Of a DNA stretch of 10,119 nt, positions 1-5,164 are shown one piece after another. Made by a program: the position numbers and the translations under genes. The stretch's first letter is position 1; each line of letters begins with the position of its first letter. The stretch comes from Chitinophagaceae bacterium (GTDB lineage Bacteria > Bacteroidota > Bacteroidia > Chitinophagales > Chitinophagaceae). The notes under the pieces were generated by a model, which was given only the letters and a program-made list of their open reading frames with translations, was not told the DNA's origin and searched no databases. The stretch spans positions 1 through 10,119 of the forward strand of contig CANCKV010000066.1 in NCBI GenBank assembly GCA_947378615.1. The letters are read 5' to 3'.

Positions 1-150
1 ATCATTATTACCTTTTACATCCAAATGCCAATCTTTAAACCTTTCTCCACGGTAATCAACTTCCTCCAATTTATGGCGTTGAATCATCGTTCCCATTGCC
101 CCATCAATCACCAAAATCCGCTTCTTTAATTCCTCTTGAATACTGCTCAT
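1..150 (-). CDS. metH: Methionine synthase (cobalamin-dependent), N-terminal fragment
   Basis: Partial gene: 50 codons from an ATG whose complement is at 148-150, running off the left edge. The translation carries [12 protein letters not shown] (residues 13-24), then HKLEE, DYRGERF and a closing KGNND. This is the start of the homocysteine-binding barrel of MetH, which transfers a methyl group from methyl-cobalamin to homocysteine in the cytoplasm to make methionine. The zinc-binding cysteines lie further in and are not visible. In some Bacteroidota the homocysteine and B12 modules are separate genes, so this could be a short homocysteine S-methyltransferase rather than full-length MetH; the window cannot tell. 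The leader is short and AT-rich, and I saw no SAM or cobalamin riboswitch between it and the upstream terminator. Confidence 0.9.
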   Translation of the reverse strand, partial: MSSIQEELKKRILVIDGAMGTMIQRHKLEEVDYRGERFKDWHLDVKGNND

Positions 151-248
151 TACAATTCTTTATATTTTTAATTAGGGTTTATTTGCCATTAATGAATAAC
201 ACCATCAGTTTTTTAATTCTAATCATCTAAATCATTCATCTAAACAAA

Positions 249-278
249 TCCGCCTGTTACGCAAATGTAACAGGCGGA
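249..278 (-). terminator. Intrinsic terminator of the yceI/OB-fold operon
   Basis: A perfect 12-bp stem (249-260 with 267-278, core CCGCCTGTTAC) encloses a 6-nt loop. It is much more GC-rich than its surroundings. On the minus strand the stem is followed by TTTGTTTAG, a short T-rich tail; on the plus strand no T-run follows, so it is assigned to minus-strand transcription. It lies about 160 bp past the yceI stop and about 100 bp before metH, which suggests metH is transcribed separately. Confidence 0.65.
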
Positions 279-324
279 ACTATATTCTGAACAATGCTAT
301 GTAAAATTTTCACAATACATAATT

Positions 325-435
325 GGTTACAGGTTACAAGTTGCAGGTTACAAGTTGCAAGTTTCTAGTAGTTGTTTCAAATTAATAGGTCCTAGTAACT
401 TGAAACTTGAAACCTGAAACCTGAAACCTGTAACT
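325..435. repeat. Heptamer-repeat imperfect palindrome in the yceI 3' region
   Basis: The left arm (325-366) is a head-to-tail run of 7-bp units such as GGTTACA, AGTTGCA, GGTTACA and AGTTGCA. The right arm (398-435) is a run of ACTTGAA, ACCTGAA and ACCTGTA. The reverse complement of the right arm aligns unit for unit with the left arm as TNCARGT, so the whole block can fold into a long imperfect hairpin with a spacer around 367-397. It starts only a few bases after the yceI stop codon and lies before the terminator, so it would be in the 3' untranslated part of that transcript. From memory, similar heptamer arrays occur between genes in other Bacteroidota. Confidence 0.8.
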
Positions 436-440
436 CGCTA

Positions 441-986
441 CTAATCATATTTTGCAGAAACACTAATAGTTATGTTATTTGATATAACAGTACCAATGTC
501 TTTGCCAACTATTCCAAAGTCTTTCAGCTTTATCTTAAAACTACTTTTTGTATTGACCTTACCTTTTTCAATGATAATCAAACCTGCAGCACTTTCTTTA
601 ACAGTAATTCCTTTAATTGTCAAATTTCCAGAAACCATAATAGGATAAGCACCATCTTTAGCAAAGTTTACCGAAGTAATATTCGCAATCGTTCCCTTGA
701 ATTCTGCCTTCGGAAACTTGTCACTTTCCATATATTCCTTACCATTAAAATGGTCTTGCATCATTTCATTATCAAAAACAAACCCCTTCATCAATAGCTT
801 AAATTCAACTTGACCATTGTCAATCAATTTGCTTTCTACTTGATTGTTTGTAGCCTCAAGGTCTTCGGTACTAGTTGATGATTCAAACTTTATCTGTGCC
901 GTTTTTGTAGCATAAATCTTTTGAGCCATTAAAGAACCAAGATTCAAGATACCGAGAAAGAAAAGTACAACAGTTGTTTTATTCAT
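441..986 (-). CDS. YceI-family secreted/periplasmic protein
   Basis: The 181-residue protein starts at ATG (984-986) with a signal peptide: a short basic start, a hydrophobic stretch at residues 6-19, and likely cleavage after MAQ near residue 22. The remainder fits the YceI fold, a lipocalin-like beta barrel that in characterised homologues binds an isoprenoid chain. Supporting signatures are FVFDNEMMQDHF (69-80), ESDKFPKAEFKGTI (87-100), GNLTIKGITVKE (120-131) and FKIKLKDFGIVGKDIG (150-165). The length is normal for the family. Its ligand here is unknown; the family also has members in respiratory and stress contexts. The OB-fold gene ends only 7 bp upstream on the same strand, so the two are probably cotranscribed, with yceI second. 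Confidence 0.88.
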   Translation of the reverse strand: MNKTTVVLFFLGILNLGSLMAQKIYATKTAQIKFESSTSTEDLEATNNQVESKLIDNGQVEFKLLMKGFVFDNEMMQDHFNGKEYMESDKFPKAEFKGTIANITSVNFAKDGAYPIMVSGNLTIKGITVKESAAGLIIIEKGKVNTKSSFKIKLKDFGIVGKDIGTVISNNITISVSAKYD

Positions 987-993
987 TCTTTAT

Positions 994-1416
994 TTATTGC
1001 TTTGTAACTACGGCTTCAATGATAATTACATCACTTAAATTACCGTTTACAATTCCCTTGATAGTAATAGTAGAACCTCCCTTTGCCTCTAATTGTTTAT
1101 CACCTTTTAGCGTTACTTGAACATTTGAAAATGCATCATCACTTTTCAAAGTAACTGTTGGATGTCCTTCTTGATCTTTTTTGCACTCAACTACTTCTCC
1201 TGTAATTTCAACAGCTTTATTTAAATACTTTTTATTCGCTTCGGCTTCATTTGACTGAAATTCTTTAACAATGTCCTTTGCAGTGACAACAATTGCTTTT
1301 TCATCTGTTACATCACGCTTGAAATGTGTAGGGCGATAAAAAATAAAGTACCATACACCAATTACTGCAACTACTCCAACTAAGAGTACACCAAGAATTA
1401 CATTTTTTTTGTTCAT
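994..1416 (-). CDS. Membrane-anchored OB-fold (tRNA_anti-like) protein
   Basis: This is a 140-residue protein from ATG 1414-1416. The frame is open to a TTG at 1440, but that codon sits inside the proposed -7 promoter element, and the ATG preceded by an A-rich leader is typical of the phylum, so the shorter start is chosen. Residues 5-26 form one hydrophobic segment (membrane anchor or uncleaved signal) after a basic start. From about residue 44 the sequence (VTAKDIVKEFQSNEAEANKKYLNKAVEITGEV, in overlapping parts) matches the small OB-fold family called tRNA_anti-like, with strands around 69-80, 86-103 and 115-137. The function of the family is not established; nucleic-acid binding should not be assumed for an exported copy. 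It is the first gene of a two-gene unit with the yceI-like gene. Confidence 0.75.
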   Translation of the reverse strand: MNKKNVILGVLLVGVVAVIGVWYFIFYRPTHFKRDVTDEKAIVVTAKDIVKEFQSNEAEANKKYLNKAVEITGEVVECKKDQEGHPTVTLKSDDAFSNVQVTLKGDKQLEAKGGSTITIKGIVNGNLSDVIIIEAVVTKQ

Positions 1417-1437
1417 TTGTTTTTTAAATTTAGGGTT

Positions 1438-1466
1438 CAAAAATAACTACTTGTTACATATCAAGT
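1438..1466 (-). promoter_or_regulatory. Bacteroidota-type promoter of the OB-fold/yceI operon
   Basis: On the minus strand, TATTTTTG (1445 down to 1438) matches the Bacteroidota -7 consensus TAnnTTTG. ACTTGA (1466-1461) supplies a TTG for the -33 region about 16 bp upstream. Transcription would begin near 1431, leaving a leader of about 15 nt before ATG 1416. It lies in the gap between the recR stop and this operon, which argues that the pair is not simply read through from recR. Confidence 0.5.
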
Positions 1467-1499
1467 ATATAAATTTTCATAAACTGTTTTTTGATGAGT

Positions 1500-2117
1500 C
1501 TAACTTACATATTGCTGAACAGGTAAACGGTTTGCAATACTTCTAGCGAGTGTCATTTCATCTGCAAATTCTAGTTCCCCACCAAAAGAAATACCTCTTG
1601 CAATTGTAGTAACCTTACAGTTTGTTTGTCCCAATTTACGTTGAATATAATAGATAGTCGTATCACCTTGAATGTTGGGATTGAGCGCAAACAATACCTC
1701 TGTAGTTTCTTCTTTAGCAATTCTTTCGAGTAAAGTTTCAATATTCAATTGATCGGGACCAATCCCATCTAAAGGAGAAATGATGCCACCCAATACATGA
1801 TAAGTGCCATTAAATTGTTGTGTACTCTCTATAGCAATCACATCCCTGATATTTTCTACAACACAAATTAGTAGTTGATTCCTACCGGTTGTATTCTTAC
1901 AGATTATACATAAATTATCATCACTTATATTATTACATCGTTGACAGAATTTGATTTCTTTGCGCATTTTTGCGATAGTTTCTCCAAAGTTTTGCACAAC
2001 ATCTACCTCTTGTTTCAATAAATGTAATACTAATCGTAAAGCTGTTTTTTTGCCTATTCCTGGAAGTTTTGCAAACTCCGAAACTGCATTTTCTAATAAT
2101 TGAGAAGGTAACTGCAT
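1500..2117 (-). CDS. recR: Recombination mediator RecR
   Basis: RecR (205 residues) works with RecO, and in some bacteria RecF, to load RecA on SSB-coated single-stranded DNA in gap repair. Domains visible in order are a helix-hairpin-helix with LPGIGKKTALRLVLHLL (18-34), a C4 zinc finger (C58, C61, C70, C73), a Toprim domain beginning at LLICVVEN (82-89) with YHVLGGIISPLDGIGPD (106-122), and the C-terminal signature ARGISFGGELEFADEMTLA (173-191). The frame extends to a TTG at 2189, but starting at ATG 2115-2117 gives MQLPSQLLENAVSEFAKLPG, the usual beginning, and the usual family length. The upstream extension aligns with nothing I recognise. It is a single gene; no strong promoter match was found in the AT-rich 5' region. 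Confidence 0.96.
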   Translation of the reverse strand: MQLPSQLLENAVSEFAKLPGIGKKTALRLVLHLLKQEVDVVQNFGETIAKMRKEIKFCQRCNNISDDNLCIICKNTTGRNQLLICVVENIRDVIAIESTQQFNGTYHVLGGIISPLDGIGPDQLNIETLLERIAKEETTEVLFALNPNIQGDTTIYYIQRKLGQTNCKVTTIARGISFGGELEFADEMTLARSIANRLPVQQYVS

Positions 2118-2335
2118 CTTTTTTCTGAATGCTGCAAATGTGAGGGATAATTGAATATTAAAAATTCTTTTAGGTACAATTGTTTCCAATAATGTGTGAA
2201 TTTCAAAAAGTAATGGAAAAAAATATAAAAACTTAGTTTAATCCTAGTTAAGAAAATCAAATTATTAAAGCCTTTTGAAGGATACTTTTTAAAAATTCTA
2301 GGAATTATGTAACTTTTTTAATTTAAAAAACTAAA

Positions 2336-2362
2336 ATTAACCTTTTATCGTGCCTATATTTG
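2336..2362 (+). promoter_or_regulatory. Candidate plus-strand promoter without an obvious gene
   Basis: TATATTTG (2355-2362) is an exact match to TAnnTTTG, and TTAACC (about 2338-2343) lies at a workable -33 position. A transcript would start near 2369. No plus-strand ATG-started gene follows until 2943, about 570 bp on, and the repeat array lies in between. It may drive a long leader or an untranslated RNA, or be a chance match in AT-rich DNA. Confidence 0.35.
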
Positions 2363-2442
2363 TTGTGTTGAAAAAAATATTTAATTCATTGTTTCATAAA
2401 TAACACCCATTATATTTCTCTTTGATTATCTAACGCTAATTC

Positions 2443-2733
2443 TCAACTAAATGGAATCTCTAGCGGCCGTACCTGATAATAATTAAGTTCTTTGTATTTG
2501 AAATATGCTTTTGAGTTGGTCAACAAAACTTTTGATTTGGTTAATGAATCAATTGGTTTGGTCAATAAATTATTTATTTTATTGAGCAAATCAAATAATT
2601 TGGTCAATAAATCATTTAATTCGGCTAGCAAATTACTTGGTTTGGTTAATAAATTATTTGATTTAGTCAACAAATTAGTTAGTTTATTAAGCAAATTATT
2701 TGATTTGGTAACTAAACGATAGCAAATTTTCAT
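2443..2733 (-). CDS. Leu-rich heptad-repeat hypothetical protein (21-bp repeat ORF)
   Basis: The 96-residue frame starts at ATG 2731-2733; an upstream in-frame TTG at 2805 would make it 120 residues. It reads as consecutive seven-residue units of the form LLTKSNN or LLNKINN (about residues 7-76), then a short non-repetitive tail ending LEIPFS. The periodicity suits an amphipathic helix or coiled coil. There is no signal peptide or membrane segment. The opposite strand is also open across the repeat (LVNKLFD-type units, 2492-2722) but has only a TTG start. The minus frame is preferred because the first leucine of each LL pair is kept in nine of ten units through five codons (TTG, TTA, CTC, CTA, CTT), a pattern the plus frame does not explain. 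Expression is unproven, and it may still be non-coding repeat DNA. Confidence 0.4.
   Translation of the reverse strand: MKICYRLVTKSNNLLNKLTNLLTKSNNLLTKPSNLLAELNDLLTKLFDLLNKINNLLTKPIDSLTKSKVLLTNSKAYFKYKELNYYQVRPLEIPFS
2516..2725. repeat. Tandem array of ten diverged 21-bp units
   Basis: Ten contiguous units of 21 bp run without a gap, consensus close to TTGGTCAATAAATTATTTGA plus T. Bases 10-12 of the unit (AAA, or GAA in one copy, on the plus strand) and the opening TTGGT or TTAT are best kept. Units 4 and 9 share an unusual TTATT(G/A)AGCAAA opening, which hints at an older five-unit duplication, although the other paired units agree less well. Because 21 is a multiple of three, copy-number change preserves the reading frame on both strands. 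Confidence 0.88.
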
Positions 2734-2942
2734 TTTCAAGATAAATAGGTTTAATGGGGCTTTAATAAACGAAAAAGCGTTAGGTTTTTGATTATTCAGA
2801 TACAAAAAAATTGAAACTACCCCTACACATCCTGCGAGGTAAGATTATACGATGCTAATAGTCGATGCAATTACCTTTAAACAGTGGGAGTCATCAGTAC
2901 AAGACAGGCATTTATTTTTTCACGGTTTTATAGGAAAATTAT

Positions 2943-3632
2943 ATGAAAAAGAGATATTATTTGCCTGATGGAGACTATGAAAGGGAGCTTTGGTTGAATA
3001 CATTTTATACAGGTGTTGCGGGGTTGCCCGAAGCTTGGAATATTAGTGATGACCAACTTACTTCTGTATTAAATGACAGAGATGCTTACAGGTATAGCTT
3101 GATTTATCAGGAAGCTGCTATTGCTTTCAGCGAAACTTGCACGTCCTGTAAGGATTTACTGAAACGAGGTCTTTTATCGAACTATCCACAGGAATACCCT
3201 CTTTTTGAGCCTCCTGATGGAATGCCTTCTGTTGCTGTTCATCCAGGCATTTTTACTAGAATTGCACTTTTTGTAGCACAATTAAAGAAAAATGACTTAT
3301 ACAACGATGCGATAGGAAGAATTCTAGGTGTAATAGGTGCAGAGATTGTAATCGATTTTACAATCTTAACTCCAACATTGACGATTAAAAATATAGGTGG
3401 TTACGTTCATATCAGATATATACGTGGCGCAACTGAAGGTATCCTGCTGTATTGTATGAGAGGGTCAGAAACTTCATTTTCACTATTAGCTACTATTTCA
3501 AAAATCACTTATAATGATACCCGTCCCAACTTAATTGATGGGCAAGCCGAAAAGAGGCAATATAAGGCATTCTTTATGGTAGGTGATGTGGCTATAGGCA
3601 TTGAAAGTCCAATTTATAGCATTAATTGTTAG
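2943..3632 (+). CDS. Conserved hypothetical protein of a Bacteroidota family, C-terminal beta-sandwich-like domain
   Basis: The 229-residue protein begins at ATG 2943. It has no signal peptide or membrane helix. Two parts can be seen. The N-terminal part (1-130), apparently helical, contains DYERELWLNTF (11-21) and HPGIFTRIALFVAQLK (100-115). The C-terminal part (about 145-229) is strand-rich, with YVHIRYIRGATEGILLYCMR (154-173), NDTRPN (191-196), EKRQYKAFF (203-211) and a closing IGIESPIYSINC. This architecture resembles a family of unknown function I associate with Bacteroidota, whose C-terminus looks fibronectin-III-like (DTRP, then a PE.R.YRA.. type motif, then IG..S). C66 and C69 form a CxxC pair I do not remember as typical. 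It is monocistronic, ends in its own terminator, and is unrelated in sequence to the glycan operon. No function is proposed. Confidence 0.75.
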   Translation: MKKRYYLPDGDYERELWLNTFYTGVAGLPEAWNISDDQLTSVLNDRDAYRYSLIYQEAAIAFSETCTSCKDLLKRGLLSNYPQEYPLFEPPDGMPSVAVHPGIFTRIALFVAQLKKNDLYNDAIGRILGVIGAEIVIDFTILTPTLTIKNIGGYVHIRYIRGATEGILLYCMRGSETSFSLLATISKITYNDTRPNLIDGQAEKRQYKAFFMVGDVAIGIESPIYSINC

Positions 3633-3656
3633 TAGGCTGATGATGAAATGATTTTG

Positions 3657-3690
3657 AAGGCGGGTGTTCCGAAAAGGATACCCGCTTTTT
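3657..3690 (+). terminator. Intrinsic terminator of the hypothetical gene
   Basis: GCGGGT (3660-3665) pairs with ACCCGC (3680-3685), and the stem extends outward through A-T and G-T pairs to 3657/3688. An inner TCC/GGA pairing closes a GAAAA loop after a small bulge. A T-run (3686-3690) follows directly. It sits 25 bp past the stop codon at 3632 on the plus strand, a standard rho-independent arrangement. Confidence 0.85.
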
Positions 3691-3914
3691 AATATCATTT
3701 ATTAAGGAGTTAGTAGTTATTAATGGTTAGTTTGGCACTATAGATAAACATTAATTCAAGCAAGTTGTTACGTTTTTTTGTATGTTATCCTTCCATCTTT
3801 GTCTCTTCTAATATCTTCTTGTACATTCTAATGTCCCATTTGTCAAGCAAGAGATAAATGGGAATGAAATTATTAAAGACTTGAAAGAATTTTTACATCA
3901 AAATGAAAGATTCA

Positions 3915-3942
3915 GTAGAGATAAGGCATGCCTTGTCTCTAC
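3915..3942. repeat. 28-bp near-perfect palindrome (GTAGAGA...TCTCTAC type)
   Basis: GTAGAGATAAGGCA (3915-3928) is followed at once by TGCCTTGTCTCTAC (3929-3942). The second half is the reverse complement of the first except for one base (A/G, a wobble in RNA). There is no loop; the centre is GGCATGCC. Palindromes with GTAGAGAC/GTCTCTAC ends are, as I recall, dispersed in many copies in Bacteroidota and cyanobacterial genomes, so this is probably a copy of a dispersed REP-like element rather than a gene-specific operator. Confidence 0.75.
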
Positions 3943-4085
3943 ACAATCGCCTAATTGCTGAAAAATCGATTCCATATCACGACAGCTCCACCTTATCAAT
4001 AGTTCACAATTGGAATAAATAGTCACCTTTTATGTAATTCAGGCAATTTAAATGAATGAATAAATACTACAATATGATATTATTA

Positions 4086-4106
4086 TCAATAGTTTGATTA
4101 TTGAAA
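4086..4106. promoter_or_regulatory. Dyad A upstream of the wzm operon
   Basis: TCAATAGTTTGATTATTGAA (plus one base) is an imperfect dyad with arms 4088-4093 and 4097-4102 about a TTG centre. It agrees with dyad B at 4214 in 17 of 21 positions. It may be an operator for a dimeric regulator, but in DNA this AT-rich a chance origin is quite possible. Confidence 0.25.
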
Positions 4107-4213
4107 TATCCTAATCACTGTTTTACAATATAATCAATTACTTAGAAAATTTATTCATTTCAATGCGCTTTCAATTTGATTGTGTTTTTTTGATAATGAA
4201 AAGGAATATTTAG

Positions 4214-4234
4214 TCAATAATTCGATTATTAAAC
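4214..4234. promoter_or_regulatory. Dyad B upstream of the wzm operon
   Basis: This is the second copy of the degenerate 21-bp motif. AATAAT (4216-4221) and ATTATT (4225-4230) form a perfect 6-bp dyad around TCG. Its centre lies 128 bp from that of dyad A and about 87 bp before the wzm start codon, a sensible place for an operator. Confidence 0.25.
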
Positions 4235-4309
4235 TCAATTTTTCATCAACTCTCATTGATTAATTTTCAATGAACAAACCCTTAATAATAATATTTTAAA
4301 TATGCATTT

Positions 4310-5155
4310 ATGAATCAAACGGTCTCATGGGAATGGGAATTAACACCACAAAAGAAGTGGTTTCAATTAGAACTAAATGATGTTTATAATTATTTAGGTC
4401 TCCTCAAATCTTTTGTGAAACGCGAATTGATTGCAGGCTATCAACAAACAATCATGGGCGTTTTTTGGCTAGTGCTCCAACCTCTTTTTACAACACTTTT
4501 TTATTTTCTAATATTCAGCCGAATTGTAAAAGTTTCAACGGATGGCATACCACCATTGTTATTTTATATGTCCGGAAGTATTCTGTGGAGTTTCTTTTCC
4601 GACTGTTTGAGTAGTAGCATGTATTCATTTATTCATAATGCACACATCTTTAATAAAGTTTATTTTCCTCGAATCATAACGCCGTTAAGTATGGTCTTAA
4701 CTCATTCAATTAGGTTTATCATTCAGTTCGCTTTTTTCCTAATCATCTATCTGTTTTTTGTTGGATTTGGTTATGTTCATCCTTCCAAATATCTACTTTT
4801 TCTTCCAATTGTATTCGTTTTAATAGCTTCCCTTGCCTTAGGCATTGGAATGATAGTAAGTATATTTATGGCTAAATATAGAGACCTTGAGCAGGTTATG
4901 AATTTTATCCTTCGCTTTGTAATGTTTGTTACACCTGTAGTTTATCCTGCTTCAATTATTCCTAAAGCTTATCAACTTTGGTTTTGGTTGAATCCTATAA
5001 CTCCATTGATTGAATCTTTTAGGGCTGCTTTTTTTAGTACTACAATTCCTCATCACGAATTTATTTGGCTAAGTATTGTTACGGTAATTCTTCTATTTTT
5101 TATAGCTCTAGTTATTTTTAAACGGAATGAAATTAAAGTAATGGACACTATTTAA
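4310..5155 (+). CDS. wzm: Polysaccharide ABC transporter permease (Wzm-like, ABC-2)
   Basis: This 281-residue inner-membrane protein is of the size and pattern of ABC-2 permeases that export O-antigen or related lipid-linked glycans. After a soluble N-terminus it has the entry motif LLKSFVKRELIAGYQQTIMGVFW (31-53, in parts: KREL, GYQQT, LGVFW-like), characteristic of the family. About six hydrophobic segments follow, with PRIITPLS in a cytoplasmic loop, KYRDLEQVM near 190, VTPVVYPASIIP, NPITPLIESFR and a C-terminal FKRNEIKVMDTI. The ATG at 4310 is used because the ATG at 4302 meets a stop after three codons. The ATPase gene follows after 9 bp, so the pair is surely cotranscribed; this is the first gene of the operon. 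The substrate cannot be read from the sequence. Confidence 0.93.
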   Translation: MNQTVSWEWELTPQKKWFQLELNDVYNYLGLLKSFVKRELIAGYQQTIMGVFWLVLQPLFTTLFYFLIFSRIVKVSTDGIPPLLFYMSGSILWSFFSDCLSSSMYSFIHNAHIFNKVYFPRIITPLSMVLTHSIRFIIQFAFFLIIYLFFVGFGYVHPSKYLLFLPIVFVLIASLALGIGMIVSIFMAKYRDLEQVMNFILRFVMFVTPVVYPASIIPKAYQLWFWLNPITPLIESFRAAFFSTTIPHHEFIWLSIVTVILLFFIALVIFKRNEIKVMDTI

Positions 5156-5164
5156 ACTTACATT

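Larger units (their letters stand above)
3691..4309. other. AT-rich intergenic spacer upstream of the glycan operon
   Basis: About 620 bp without a convincing gene. It holds the 28-bp palindrome (3915-3942), the two dyads at 4086 and 4214, and a short minus-strand open stretch (3785-3892). The last 290 bp are extremely AT-rich, as expected of a promoter region, but no exact TAnnTTTG element could be assigned to the gene at 4310. Confidence 0.7.

Noticed and set aside
151..248. A SAM or cobalamin riboswitch in the metH leader
   Set aside because: The leader between the terminator and the start codon is under 100 nt, AT-rich and without the paired conserved elements of either class.
1417..1440. 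Extended OB-fold protein start (TTG at 1440)
   Set aside because: The TTG overlaps the TATTTTTG promoter element, and the ATG at 1416 has a typical A-rich leader.
2118..2189. Extended RecR start (TTG at 2189)
   Set aside because: It adds 24 residues absent from the family, whereas ATG 2117 gives the canonical N-terminus.
2492..2722. Plus-strand 76-residue frame of LVNKLFD units across the 21-bp repeat
   Set aside because: It has only a TTG start, no promoter close by, and the base covariation among units preserves leucine on the minus strand rather than residues of this frame.
2516..2725. CRISPR array
   Set aside because: The 21-bp units are contiguous and diverged, with no unique spacers and no cas genes nearby.
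2852..2968. Plus-strand 38-codon frame beginning at ATG 2852 and overlapping the start of the gene at 2943
   Set aside because: It is short, has no recognised motif or promoter, and overlaps a better-supported gene in another frame.
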